Shown: positions 15,335-23,024 of the stretch, piece after piece
How positions within the stretch are numbered: the stretch's first letter is position 1
Layout of the letters: every line of letters begins with the position of its first letter
Assembly: GCA_002687015.1 (NCBI GenBank)
Contig: NYZB01000037.1
Coordinates: 1 to 36,785, forward strand
DNA length: 36,785 nucleotides
From: Deltaproteobacteria bacterium
Lineage (GTDB): Bacteria > Myxococcota_A > UBA9160 > UBA6930
Reading direction: 5' to 3'
Notes under the pieces: generated by a model
Databases searched by the model: none
What the model saw: the letters and a program-made list of their open reading frames with translations, nothing else
What the model was told of the DNA's origin: nothing
Made by a program: the position numbers and the translations under genes

Positions 15335-15727
15335 GGCGGGCTTGGAGGGTCTGTGCAGCAGCATGAGGGCGAGCGCCATCACGCTGAAGAGCCCCCAGGT
15401 CGCTGCCTCGAAGCCGAGAAACGCGAGAACCACGCCGTAGATGGCGACCGACTCGTCCAATACCCACGCGATGATCTGATTCGCGAAGACGGACCCGGGC
15501 GCGCCCCGGTTCTCGGATTCAGGCTGCTCCTCCTGAGCCGCCTGCGACCGCCGCCAGAAGAAATGAGCGCCTGAACCCGTCGCCACGGAGACCAGGAAGA
15601 GCGCGGAGACGAAGGCAGGCGTGACCGGGGAGGTCGAGGACTCCGGAGCCCAGAACACCGAAATGCCTACGTAGACAGCCTGCGAGAGCAGCAGGGCGAC
15701 CCACACGATCAAGCTCGTCTGTTGCAT
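15329..15727 (-). CDS. Integral membrane protein, 132 aa
   Basis: Not recognised with certainty. Segments: residues 3-23 (TSLIVWVALLLSQAVYVGISV), 36-54 (PAFVSALFLVSVATGSGAHF), 82-100 (NQIIAWVLDESVAIYGVVLA) and 103-126 (GFEAATWGLFSVMALALMLL). The motif 'WVLDESVAIYGVVLAFLG' (Glu in a membrane helix followed by a small-residue stretch) resembles subunit c-like or F-type helices seen in several small unknown membrane families. A loop between helices 2 and 3 holds a basic-acidic patch (RRSQAAQEEQPESENRG). The promoter box 15817-15825 is about 83 nt upstream of the ATG. Confidence 0.65.
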   Translation of the reverse strand: MQQTSLIVWVALLLSQAVYVGISVFWAPESSTSPVTPAFVSALFLVSVATGSGAHFFWRRSQAAQEEQPESENRGAPGSVFANQIIAWVLDESVAIYGVVLAFLGFEAATWGLFSVMALALMLLHRPSKPAA

Positions 15728-15878
15728 CTCTCGCTCGGCCTCCCGACGGATGGGGCGCTCAGCTGCTACGGAGAGCGCCGCATGAGATCATTCAGACACC
15801 CGTGTCGAATGCCACGAGGTTACCAATCCCGGATCGAACCGCGTGCGGGGCGGCGGGCCTCGATCCGTGGCAGCCCAC
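15728..15878 (-). repeat. Inter-cassette region with promoter box (TGGTAACCT)
   Basis: 151 bp. The box at 15817-15825 reads TGGTAACCT on the minus strand, keeping TGn-TAnnnT although the GC pair is changed. The next gene's TAG lies in CACCTAGCTGC. The left arm is not resolved. Confidence 0.45.
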
Positions 15879-16385
15879 CTAGCTGCGATCCAAGCGGAAG
15901 ACAGCGACGAGGTCGGCGGCCTCATCGATGGACGGGAACCCGGCCACGATGTCGGGATAGTCCGCTTCGTACTTCCCAACGTACGCCTCCAGGACCTGCT
16001 GCCAGCCCTCCGTCACCGGGGAGGCCTTCAGTGAGTAGGTGCTCTCGCCGATTCGCATCTCCACGGGTGATCCGGAACCGATCCTCTCGACCCAGCCGCT
16101 GGTCTTGCTTCCGACCACATGAAGCTCGCCGCCGTGCTCCACGACCCAGATGATCACCACCCGCGGAAGCGCACCCGGCACCTTGAGCATGATCTCGTCC
16201 AGGTTGGAGGTGTCTCCCCACTTCTCCGGTGCCGATGTCGAGCTGCCGCCGATGAAGATCCCCGGCATGGGCCCAATGGGGGCAACCATCACCGCGACCA
16301 GAGCCAGCGCCAGTATCGCGGCCACCGCGATCTTGAGCACTCTCACGAACGATGCTCTTGCATGGTCGGAACCTCGTCTTGCCAC
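15879..16385 (-). CDS. Membrane-anchored split-barrel-like protein
   Basis: 168 residues from GTG 16385; a GTG at 16346 (VRVLKIAV) is an equal candidate. One N-terminal helix (IAVAAILALALVAVMVAPIG) anchors it. The soluble part has 'LPRVVIIWVVEHGGELHVVG', 'SKTSGWVERIGSGSPVEMRI' and 'YSLKASPVTEGWQQVLEAYV', a strand pattern like FMN/deazaflavin-binding split barrels, and ends 'AADLVAVFRLDRS'. It shares the W-V-V-x-H-x-G...G-W plan with the soluble half of the gene at 9904. Cofactor binding is an inference. The TAG stop is in CACCTAGCT. Confidence 0.55.
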   Translation of the reverse strand: MARRGSDHARASFVRVLKIAVAAILALALVAVMVAPIGPMPGIFIGGSSTSAPEKWGDTSNLDEIMLKVPGALPRVVIIWVVEHGGELHVVGSKTSGWVERIGSGSPVEMRIGESTYSLKASPVTEGWQQVLEAYVGKYEADYPDIVAGFPSIDEAADLVAVFRLDRS

Positions 16386-16495
16386 ATGGTCCGGCAGCGG
16401 CTTGCGAGAACCTCCCGCAGTAGCCGCCGGGCTCGTTGCCCCCTGGTTGCCAGCAACGCTAGCGCCCTGGCCCTCAGATGCAGCCGCGGCTCAAG
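16386..16495 (-). repeat. attC-like site with degenerate promoter box
   Basis: The right core GCTCAAG (16489-16495) holds the TGA of the membrane gene. The 25-bp block 16453-16477 is identical at 24 of 25 positions to 18772-18796. The box position (16444-16452) reads TGGCAACCA on the minus strand, so the TAnnnT hexamer has been lost here. The left core is unclear. Confidence 0.5.
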
Positions 16496-16894
16496 CGACC
16501 GGCGGGCCACCGCCCCGGCGGAGCTCGAAGCCGCGGATGATGACGTAGGCGATGAGCGCGAAGACGAAGAAGACGAGAAGCAGCCAAGCCGCGCTCTGGA
16601 GCGTTCCGATCAGGGTCCGGTAGACCTCGAGAACCCACCGGTCCAGGTTCAGGACGATGGGTTCGGCCTCGTCGGCACGAGCCGTGATGTACTTCTCGAG
16701 CTCCCAGATGCGCACACCACCCGACACGCCGACGACGACCACGGCGAAGCTCAGGTAGCGGTGCCACGCCCCGCTGAGCTCGGCGGAGACGACGCGGTTC
16801 AGGATGCTGCCGATGGGGACGCGAAAGAGCCGTACGCGAAGAGGCTGGTCCCGAGCGCGATCAGAAACGTGACCATGAGCAGCGTGATGAACAT
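16491..16894 (-). pseudogene. Membrane protein gene with one frameshift
   Basis: The 5' part from ATG 16894 reads MFITLLMVTFLIALGTSLFA, then YG, and runs into a stop near 16799. The other frame continues from about 16825 as LFRVPIGSILNRVVSAELSG and AWHRYLSFAVVVVGVSGGVR, and ends at 16491 after 'WLLLVFFVFALIAYVIIRGF'. Joined, this gives a three-helix membrane protein of about 133 residues with a charged periplasmic or cytoplasmic middle. One missing base near 16824-16828 explains the break; a sequencing error is possible. Family not recognised. It lies 64 bp from the GST-family gene, with no attC visible between. Confidence 0.65.
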
Positions 16895-16958
16895 GGTGGC
16901 TCCTCCTGCCTGCCGAGCCAGGCGCTCGACTCCCGGGGGTTGCTGGGCAAGGGTCTCT

Positions 16959-18044
16959 TCAACGGGGGACGCCGGTCCCGAACACGTTGATCGCGCGGTT
17001 GAAGGGCGCCTCGCGTTCCGGGTCGTAGCCCGACCGGGCGGTCGGCTCGGGGTCCCAGAGCACCGCCGCACCCGGCTCCGGGAGATGGGCGCGGAGGATC
17101 GTCTGCGTCGGCTCGTCGAGCGCCTGCCAGTGGCGCCGGAGCTCCTCCAGACACCAGACGCGGTAGCGGGAGACGGGCAATCGCTCGTAGCGACATCCCT
17201 GGATCTCCTGGGCGAAGTGGCTCTCGCCCCTGGCGTGGCCCCGGGCGTTCTCGCGGAGCTGCACCAGATGGGTCTCGCAAGCCTCGCGGAGGAGCGCCGC
17301 CAGGGGCGCATCGACCCCCGAGAGGATCTCCGCCGAATCGGGCTGCGAGCGGGCCTCCCACATCCGCGCCACCCACGCGTAGACGCGGGGCGCGCGCTGC
17401 CGCATCAGCTCAGCCGGCGTCGGATCCTGTGCGAAGTGGCGGAACATCGGGCCGACGAAGCCGAAGTCGGCGATCGTGGGGCGCTGACCGAGGAGGAAGC
17501 GGCGTTCGGCCAGGATCGCTTCGAGGTCGTCGAAAGCGGCCATCGCCGTCCGCTCCACGTGTTCGCGCGTCGCCGCAGTGACGCCGTCCCGGCGCACGAA
17601 GCCGCCGAGCTGCCGGCGCGCGACGCTCCAGCGCTTGGCGAAACGCGGCATCCGCAGATGCGGCATCTGCTCGTCGGCCAACACGCCACTCGCGAGCGCG
17701 CGATCCTGGCCATAGCTCCAGCGGTAGTGCATGGCGGGCCGCCAGAGCCACTCGTCCGCATGGTCTTCGAGCAGGAGGGCCAGGAACCGCATCCCCGCGT
17801 CGTCGGGATAGATCGTAGGCCCCTCGCGCTGCGCTTCGAACCAGGCCAGGATCGGCGTGGTATCCGACATCCAACGCCCGTCCTCGAGCTCGACCACCGG
17901 GCTCTGCACCGCACCTGCGCCGGCCCGGAGCTTCGCAGCATGGCCCATCATGGGGAGCAGCTCGTACTCCATGCCCCGATAGCGCAGATAGGCTTCGAGC
18001 TTGCCGGCGTAGTAGGAGATGCGAGAGCCATAGACGCGAATCAT
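16959..18044 (-). CDS. Glutathione S-transferase superfamily protein, 361 aa
   Basis: 'MIRVYGSRISYYAGKLEAYL' is a thioredoxin-fold start with a Ser/Tyr in the catalytic position. 'AGAVQSPVVELEDGRWMSDT' then 'TPILAWFEA' is the cis-Pro and the glutathione gamma-Glu site (SDT in place of ESxAI). The helical domain contains 'RFLLGQRPTIADFGFVGPMF', with the N-capping and hydrophobic staple motif. About 130 further C-terminal residues (HFAQEIQGCRYERLPVSRYR and onward) lie beyond a normal GST and are of unknown role. At 1.09 kb it is a large cassette gene. The stop TGA is in CTTCAACGG. Confidence 0.75.
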   Translation of the reverse strand: MIRVYGSRISYYAGKLEAYLRYRGMEYELLPMMGHAAKLRAGAGAVQSPVVELEDGRWMSDTTPILAWFEAQREGPTIYPDDAGMRFLALLLEDHADEWLWRPAMHYRWSYGQDRALASGVLADEQMPHLRMPRFAKRWSVARRQLGGFVRRDGVTAATREHVERTAMAAFDDLEAILAERRFLLGQRPTIADFGFVGPMFRHFAQDPTPAELMRQRAPRVYAWVARMWEARSQPDSAEILSGVDAPLAALLREACETHLVQLRENARGHARGESHFAQEIQGCRYERLPVSRYRVWCLEELRRHWQALDEPTQTILRAHLPEPGAAVLWDPEPTARSGYDPEREAPFNRAINVFGTGVPR

Positions 18045-18094
18045 GATCTGCTCTCCTGGTCTTCGTGCACGGCGTTCTCCCGGCTGCCTTCCCT

Positions 18095-18120
18095 GGCCCC
18101 GCCCATTCGAAGGGCGGGCC
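18095..18120. terminator. GC-rich hairpin downstream of the phosphoribosyltransferase
   Basis: GGCCCCGCCC and GGGCGGGCC flank a 7-base loop (ATTCGAA), with one bulged C. It lies 12 bp past the stop of the minus-strand gene at 18132. There is no T-run, so it is either a hairpin stabilising mRNA ends or part of an attC fold. Confidence 0.4.
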
Positions 18121-18131
18121 GCTCACGTCCG

Positions 18132-18668
18132 CTATTCACGGTCCTGGAGCTTCAGAGCGCTCTCGAGCTCCGGGTGCGGGATCCACTCGCCCTCTACGAG
18201 GACCTCCCGATCCCACGGGAAGAGGACCAGTGCATCGGACTGAAGGGCCGAGAACCCGGGGGCGGGGCTCGCCCATGAGTGGCAGACGAGGGCCGCCGTC
18301 ACCACGGACGACGCACCGCGCGAAGAGACCTCTCGTCGAACCGCTTCCAGTGTCTCTCCGGTGTCCGCCATGTCGTCGATGACGGCGACTCGCCTTCCCT
18401 CGACTGAATCCGAGACGGGGACTCGCCACACAGGGTGGGGGTGGCGCACCTCGTCGCCTTCGCGTCGGGACAGGCGGACGGGGTAGAACTCGCAGCGAAG
18501 GGCACATGCAACGGCCGTCGCTGGGAAGAGGCCTCCCCGAGCGACTCCAACGACGAGATCGAGCTGGCAGCCCTCGAGCCTCTCCGCAAGGCTCCGACTC
18601 AACTCTTCGAATCGAGCCCATGAGATGGGATCGACTCCCTCGCGATTGGAGTAGTCGTAGCTCTGCAT
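18132..18668 (-). CDS. Phosphoribosyltransferase-family protein (type I)
   Basis: 178 residues. The PRPP-binding loop is clear: 'RRVAVIDDMADTGETLEAVR' (about residues 91-110), with two acidic residues before D-T-G-E-T. 'LVVGVARGGLFPATAVACAL' is the first strand-loop of the fold. The tail 'VLFPWDREVL' matches HGPRT- and xanthine-guanine-like proteins (the W next to the base site). The base substrate is not certain; xanthine/guanine or an orphan PRT role is possible. It would use PRPP plus a nucleobase in salvage. Intact, with the promoter box 18763-18771 (CGGGTAGCCC, weak sixth base) about 88 nt upstream. Confidence 0.85.
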   Translation of the reverse strand: MQSYDYSNREGVDPISWARFEELSRSLAERLEGCQLDLVVGVARGGLFPATAVACALRCEFYPVRLSRREGDEVRHPHPVWRVPVSDSVEGRRVAVIDDMADTGETLEAVRREVSSRGASSVVTAALVCHSWASPAPGFSALQSDALVLFPWDREVLVEGEWIPHPELESALKLQDRE

Positions 18669-18709
18669 GTCCGACCTGACTCCAGCTTGCGGCTGTCCTC
18701 TTCAGCGCC

Positions 18710-18815
18710 GTCCAACGGACCTGCGGTCGCGCTGCGCTACGGCACCGTATCGCAGAGGCAACGGGCTACCCGGAACGCTAGCGCCCTGGCCCTCAGCCGC
18801 AGCTGCCGGTTGGGC
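18710..18815 (-). repeat. Best-conserved attC site, with promoter box
   Basis: The left core GTCCAAC (18710-18716) and right core GTTGGGC (18809-18815) both fit the RYYYAAC/GTTRRRY consensus and pair in the arms (CCG-Y-CCAAC). 106 bp long. The inner block 18772-18796 recurs at 16453, 22584 and 15291. The box 18763-18771 reads GGGTAGCCC on the minus strand. The gene to the right ends 11 bp past the core. Confidence 0.8.
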
Positions 18816-18825
18816 GGCCCGCAAC

Positions 18826-19200
18826 CTATTCGCGGATGTACCGGTAGAGACGGCCACCAGGTGCAGCGGCGTAGCCCTTCGGGAAGAAGTCGAAGCTCAG
18901 GAGCTTGTCTCCGACGATCGCCATGGCAACGCCCTGGGCCACCGGATCGCCACGGAGGGTGAGGTGCTCGGGCACCCATAGCTCCGTGGACGAGAGCTCG
19001 GGAGGCCACGACTCGACCTCCCGAAGCAGGTCTTCCACGGAGCCCATGGCAGGACGCGCCGCAAGGGCCTCGGCCTCGCGTCGCGCCAGCTTCCGCTCGG
19101 CTCGGCGCTCGCCCTTCCAGAAGAAGCGACGGAAGAGGGGCCGGAGATGACGGGCCCACTCGGGCGACGTGGTCAGCTGGCCTCGCTTCTTGTGGGACAC
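18826..19200 (-). CDS. Hypothetical basic protein, 124 aa
   Basis: Not recognised. The N-terminal half is strongly basic and helical (RPLFRRFFWKGERRAERKLA then RREAEALAARPAM), the second half acidic then beta-like (ELWVPEHLTLRGDPVAQGVA, MAIVGDKLLSFDFFPKGY), ending GGRLYRYIRE. No signal peptide or membrane span. The pattern 'DKLLSFDFFPKG' looks like a solvent-exposed beta sheet and the basic arm may bind nucleic acid, but this is speculation. The ATG at 19200 is followed downstream by the excellent attC at 18710-18815. The promoter box 19283-19291 is about 76 nt upstream. Confidence 0.6.
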   Translation of the reverse strand: MSHKKRGQLTTSPEWARHLRPLFRRFFWKGERRAERKLARREAEALAARPAMGSVEDLLREVESWPPELSSTELWVPEHLTLRGDPVAQGVAMAIVGDKLLSFDFFPKGYAAAPGGRLYRYIRE

Positions 19201-19226
19201 GATTCACATCGTCCAAGGGACCGGTC

Positions 19227-19397
19227 GCTCAACTGCGGCCGCAGACGCGCGGTCGCGCCGAAACGCTCGGGGGCCGGGCCCTAGGGTACCACGGCCCGCG
19301 GCGGCCACGCTCTGCAACGGCTGGGAACGAGTGCGCCGGCTGCAACCATTGGCCAGACAGCAGTCGTAGAGGATGGTGAGGCGGGCGGAGTCAAGAC
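19227..19397 (-). repeat. attC-like site with promoter box (TGGTACCCT)
   Basis: The left core GCTCAAC (19227-19233) fits RYYYAAC and is followed by TGCGGCCGCAG, as at 22521. The right end holds the amidohydrolase TGA in GTCAAGA (19390-19396), a weak core. The box 19283-19291 reads TGGTACCCT on the minus strand. About 170 bp, the longest of the set. Confidence 0.55.
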
Positions 19398-20923
19398 CCG
19401 CGTTGCTCCGCCCCCGTGTCTGCGGGCTGGGATCCGGGGCCGGCTCCATCTCCAGGCGACTCGTTGATGCCCGCCGCCTGCTTCAAGGCCACGCCGAGGA
19501 GCGCGCGGATTGCGGGCGTGGCGATCTGCTGTTGGAAGAACCCGTCGAAGGCCTCGCGGTAGCGGGCGCGCTGCGCGTCGAGCATCTCGCGCGTGTAGAC
19601 CCGGCCGTCCTGGACGACCGCCAGCAGGGTATCGAGGGCGGCGAGGTCACGAGTCGGATCTTCGCGGTAGAGGACGAAATCGGCCGGGGCACCGACGCGC
19701 AGCGTACCCATGCCGGGGACGTCGAAGATCCCCGCCCCGCTGCGGGTGGCGACCGCCAGGGCCTCCTCGGGCGAGAGGCCGGCATCGACGTAGAGCCCGA
19801 GCTCCCCGCGCAGGCTGTCGCCTGGCACCGTCAGGGGCGCCAGGGTGTCGGTGCCGGTGCGCAGGTGGATGCCGGCCTCGTGCAGTCGACGCAGCGTGCG
19901 TTTCATGTTCGAGAAGGCGGCGCGGGTCGCCTCGTAGTCTTCCCGCGTCATGGCGTGCGCCGGGTTCATGCCGGTCTCTCCGTCCCAGAGCGCGCGGCCG
20001 TACCAGGGCGGGAGCAGGCGGTGGATGGCGTCCTCGGGATCGGCGAGCAGCTCGGCCCCGCGCGACATCCGGTCGACGACGACCAGCGTGGGGGTCATCG
20101 CCGAGCCGTCGGCCAGCACGGCCCGGATGATCGACTCGACCCGGGAGTCGGGGACCGAGAGCCAGTTGCGCAGATGGTAGGGAAAGCGCGGTGGGCCGTC
20201 CGCAGGGAAGAAGCCGATCAGGTGTTGCGTGTCGTCGAGGTGCGCGTCCTCGTGGCGTATGCGAAACGGGACGTGGCCCACGACCGGCAGGTCGTGGCTG
20301 CGCGCCGTCTCACGCACGGCGGCCAGCGACGGCGCGTCGAGCTGGTTGTAGACCTTCACGCAATCGAAGCCCTCCTCGGCGAGCCGGTCGACGGCCCTGC
20401 GCGCCTCCTCCGGTGTGCGCACCAGCTCGGAATTCGCCCAGAGGGGAGGGGCGCCGTCCACCCAGCGACCGCAGGTCGCCACGCGGGGCGCGGCGAAGGC
20501 TCCGGTCTCGAGCGTCGCGCGTACGCGGTTCGAGGATCCATCGCCGACGTCGCCCATCGCGCGCACTCCGGTCACGCCGTGCTCCAGGAAGAGGAAGGCC
20601 CAGAGCTCGAGCTGGCCCGGCATGTAGGGCGGCGGAAAGTGGGCGTGCGCATCCACGAGCCCGGGCAGCACGAAGGCTCCCGACCAGCGCCCGTCCTTGC
20701 CGCGGGCCTCGTCGATCGTCGCGATGCGGCTGCCCTCGAGGACCAGTCTCCGGTGTTCCACACGGCCCACGCCCGGCTCGACGAGGACGACATCGTCGAA
20801 GACGGTGTCACTGCGCGCGGCCGCCCGGAGGGGATCGGGCCCTTCGAGGGCGCGGTAGAAGCCCACCCCAGCCAGTGCGAGGGCCACGACCGCCGCGGCC
20901 AGCGACATCAAGAGCTTCTTCAA
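19391..20923 (-). CDS. Secreted or anchored amidohydrolase (imidazolonepropionase-like)
   Basis: 510 residues, the largest intact cassette gene. The N-terminal helix MKKLLMSLAAAVVALALAGV anchors or exports it. Metal-dependent hydrolase landmarks appear in order: 'LPGLVDAHAHFPPPY' (His 93, His 95), 'FDCVKVYNQ' (the bridging Lys), 'LPVVGHVPFRIRHED' and 'DDTQHLIGFF' (later His ligands), and 'GTDTLAPLT' (the Asp). Then come 'SPEEALAVATRSGAGIFDV' and 'VGAPADFVLYREDP', the standard composite beta-domain return. All ligands are present, so activity is likely; cyclic amide/imide or beta-lactam-like substrates are typical of the class. At 1.5 kb it far exceeds a usual cassette. The 45 bp to the right hold no clear attC. 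Confidence 0.85.
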   Translation of the reverse strand: MKKLLMSLAAAVVALALAGVGFYRALEGPDPLRAAARSDTVFDDVVLVEPGVGRVEHRRLVLEGSRIATIDEARGKDGRWSGAFVLPGLVDAHAHFPPPYMPGQLELWAFLFLEHGVTGVRAMGDVGDGSSNRVRATLETGAFAAPRVATCGRWVDGAPPLWANSELVRTPEEARRAVDRLAEEGFDCVKVYNQLDAPSLAAVRETARSHDLPVVGHVPFRIRHEDAHLDDTQHLIGFFPADGPPRFPYHLRNWLSVPDSRVESIIRAVLADGSAMTPTLVVVDRMSRGAELLADPEDAIHRLLPPWYGRALWDGETGMNPAHAMTREDYEATRAAFSNMKRTLRRLHEAGIHLRTGTDTLAPLTVPGDSLRGELGLYVDAGLSPEEALAVATRSGAGIFDVPGMGTLRVGAPADFVLYREDPTRDLAALDTLLAVVQDGRVYTREMLDAQRARYREAFDGFFQQQIATPAIRALLGVALKQAAGINESPGDGAGPGSQPADTGAEQRGS

Positions 20924-20968
20924 GTGGTGCCTCCCTCGGAGCTGCTCGACCCGACTCCTGCGGGCCGC

Positions 20969-21437
20969 TCACTGCTTGACGCCCGAAGCCACGTACATGG
21001 CACCGCGCGCGTGCTCCTCGATCTCGAGGTCAGCCAGGTGGCGGCTCAGGTGGGACCTGAATCGCCGGTGGAGAGCGCACGACGTCATGGGTCAGGAAGA
21101 GGAGAGCGGCATCCAGGCCCTCGGGAATGCTCGCCTCTTCTACGGAGGAGGGTATCAAGGGCACGTTGGTCCAACGATGCTGCGAAACCCGGCCCCGCGC
21201 GACCTCGAGCATGTCCGGGCTGAGGTCGACCCCGATCAAGCGCCCGTGCTCACCCAGCGCAGCCTGGATCAACGGGAAGTTGAGCCCCGTTCCACAAGCT
21301 GCGTCGAGAACGGCGTCTCCAGGTTCCAATGCGAGGAGCTCGACGCAGTGTCTCCGGAGCCGACCGAAGCGATTGGATGCATCGTAGGTCGCAACGCCTC
21401 GACGGTACTTCTCGATTGCAAGCTGTTGATCCGGCAT
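20969..21437 (-). pseudogene. Class I methyltransferase with internal deletion and frameshift
   Basis: The N-terminal part (MPDQQLAIEKYRRGVATYDA, then VLDAACGTGLNFPLIQ with the SAM motif, GVDLSPDMLEVARGR, FLTHDVVRSP) is a normal small methyltransferase. After 'THDVVRSPPAI' the frame dies at about 21030. A second frame supplies the family C-terminus: HLSRHLADLEIEEHARGAM followed by YVASGVKQ, ending in TGA 20969 (in GCTCACT, an attC-arm context shared with 9347). About 60 residues between the two pieces are absent, so an internal deletion with frame change is more likely than a simple base error. Confidence 0.7.
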
Positions 21438-21721
21438 GCGGTCGAATCCCTGGGTCGATCGCGCTTCGGTGGGAATCGCCTGGGCGGCCTCACGGACCGG
21501 GCGCCCAGCTGCGTGGCCCAGGCCATCGACGGTCGCAGAGGCACCAGAAATCGATGCCAGAAGCTACCAGAATCCGATTGCTACCCGCTGGCCACGTCCG
21601 CAGTGAACGCCTGGAGGCACGTGTCGAGGAATCCCCAGGACTCGTGGGTGGCGGCGTGGAAGGCTCGTCGCGTAGGCTGGCCACGGAGCTGCTTCTGGCA
21701 GCCACACCGGACAGGTGACGC
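21438..21721 (-). repeat. Inter-cassette region between divergent methyltransferases, with promoter box (TGGTAGCTT)
   Basis: 284 bp between the broken minus-strand and intact plus-strand methyltransferases. The box at 21561-21569 reads TGGTAGCTT on the minus strand, about 117 nt from the broken gene's ATG. Arms are unclear. A second GCTACC-type run (GATTGCTACCCGCTGG, 21576-21591) follows 14 bp to the right. Confidence 0.45.
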
Positions 21722-22468
21722 ATGGACCACACGGACTACTTCTTCCAGATCTACGGGACCCTGCCCCGAGCCGGGCCAGGCTCCAACGCCTTGACCCGTA
21801 GAGCGCTGGAGTTGATGACGGAGCTGCCGGAATCACCGCGAATCCTCGATGTCGGTTGCGGCCCCGGAATGCAGACGATCGAGCTCTTGAGCGCCACATC
21901 GGGCACCGTCCTGGCGCTGGATCTCATGCCCGAGATGACCGTCCGGGTGAGGGCCAGCGCAGAAAGCACGGGGGTCTCTGACCGCCTCGAGGCCCTGCAG
22001 CAGGACATGAAGGAGATGTCCTTTCCCGAATCGAGCTTCGACGTGGTCTGGTCCGAAGGTGCGATCTACTTCCTTGGGTTCGAGGCCGGCCTCAGAAAGG
22101 TCAGGCCCTTCATCAAGCCGGGTGGCTACGTCGCTGTGAGTGAGGCGGTGTGGTTGAAGCCCGATCCCCCGCCCGAGGTCGTCGATTTCTGGGCGGAGTA
22201 CCCCGAGATCGACGTCGTCCCAGAGAAGCTCGCAGTCATCGAGCGGGTGGGATACGAGCGCGTGGGACACTTCGTCATGCCGCCCACCGCATGGACCGAG
22301 CACTACTACGACCCCATGGAGATCCGCATTGCCGAGAAGGAGGCCGACTGGAGGGGCATCCAGGCCGCCGAAGCGGTGCTGCGAGAAGCGAGAAACGAAA
22401 TCTCTGTCTTTCGTCGCTATTCCCACTACTTCAGCTACGCGTTCTTCGTGATGCGGAGGCCAGACTGA
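21722..22468 (+). CDS. Class I SAM-dependent methyltransferase (inverted cassette gene)
   Basis: 248 residues. 'PRILDVGCGPGMQTIELL' is the SAM-binding motif (about residues 40-57), followed by 'VLALDLMPEMTVRVRA' and 'LEALQQDMKEMSFPESSFDV' then 'VWSEGAIYFLGFEAGLRKVR' (motifs II-III) and 'PFIKPGGYVAVSEAVWL'. The C-terminal half is methyltransferase domain 11-like with an insert of acidic residues. Intact; the ATG at 21722 is the first in frame. It stands against the array direction, and its TGA is in a TGAGC context as for minus-strand stops, suggesting the same sort of core at its 3' side. It shares little sequence with the other two methyltransferases. Confidence 0.88.
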   Translation: MDHTDYFFQIYGTLPRAGPGSNALTRRALELMTELPESPRILDVGCGPGMQTIELLSATSGTVLALDLMPEMTVRVRASAESTGVSDRLEALQQDMKEMSFPESSFDVVWSEGAIYFLGFEAGLRKVRPFIKPGGYVAVSEAVWLKPDPPPEVVDFWAEYPEIDVVPEKLAVIERVGYERVGHFVMPPTAWTEHYYDPMEIRIAEKEADWRGIQAAEAVLREARNEISVFRRYSHYFSYAFFVMRRPD

Positions 22469-22520
22469 GCTGAGCACCCGGCACCGCCACCTTCGCCCTC
22501 GAGTGCCCAGCAGCTCTGCG

Positions 22521-22627
22521 GCTCAACTGCAGCCACGGGAACGCCCCACAGAGGCAACCGAGCCTGTTGCGCAGATGCTACCAGGAACGCCAGCGCCCCG
22601 GCCCTCGGAGGCAGCCGCCGCTTGGGC
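22521..22627 (-). repeat. attC site with promoter box (TGGTAGCAT)
   Basis: The left core GCTCAAC (22521-22527) and the right core CTTGGGC (22621-22627; one base off GTTGGGC) pair in arms GC-GG/CG-C-Y-CAA. 107 bp. The box at 22575-22583 reads TGGTAGCAT. The 32-bp block 22554-22585 recurs at 1244. Block 22584-22608 matches 18772-18796 at 22 of 25. The DUF6980 gene ends 20 bp to the right. Confidence 0.7.
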
Positions 22628-22647
22628 GGCGCGCAAGGGCTAGGGGT

Positions 22648-22851
22648 TCAGGTTGCGGCCTCAGGGAGCTGGGCTCCGCACCACGGACAGTACTCGATGC
22701 TCATCCAGGAGCTGCCCCCGTCGTGGATGAGGATCCCGATCTGGCCTGTTGAGGATCGGTACAGGAGGGCGTCAGGGCACTCGAAGGGGCTGTCGTGCTG
22801 CTCGCAGCTGAACGCGAGTGAATCGGTCATTTGCGAGCAACAGTCCGACAC
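22648..22851 (-). CDS. DUF6980-like zinc-type small protein
   Basis: 67 residues from GTG 22851 (VSDCCSQMTDSLAFSCEQHD). The early CC, C..H, 'CPDALL', 'GILIHDGGSSWMSIEYCPWC' and 'GAQLPE' are the signature of DUF6980, a compact protein with a Cys/His-rich N-terminus and a terminal CxxC, probably zinc-bound. Function unknown; the family is frequent in integron cassettes and other mobile contexts. The start lies eight bases from the attC core at 22859, so its leader is very short. It is one of the smallest intact genes here. Confidence 0.8.
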   Translation of the reverse strand: MSDCCSQMTDSLAFSCEQHDSPFECPDALLYRSSTGQIGILIHDGGSSWMSIEYCPWCGAQLPEAAT

Positions 22852-22858
22852 GTGTTCC

Positions 22859-22988
22859 GCCTAGCGGACCTGCGCGTCAGCAGCCCGCGACCTGCGGGGC
22901 ACTGCTAGCGCCGCAGAACACGGCTGAGAGTAGCACGGGGGGCGCAGCGCAGGAGCGTCCGCGGGTCCGCCGCGTGCGCAGGCTAGGC
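22859..22988. repeat. attC site with perfect 7-bp inverted cores
   Basis: GCCTAGC (22859-22865) and GCTAGGC (22982-22988) are exact reverse complements, and the next arms also pair (CTGCGC near 22870 with GCGCAG near 22976). 130 bp long. This is the clearest hairpin of the array. The core equals the right core at 642-648. A box TAGCAC on the plus strand (22927-22934) is unlike the others. The site belongs to the inverted ParB-like cassette. Confidence 0.75.
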
Positions 22989-23024
22989 GATGAGCCGGCT
23001 ACCGTTGGGGGTGGAGGCGATGCG

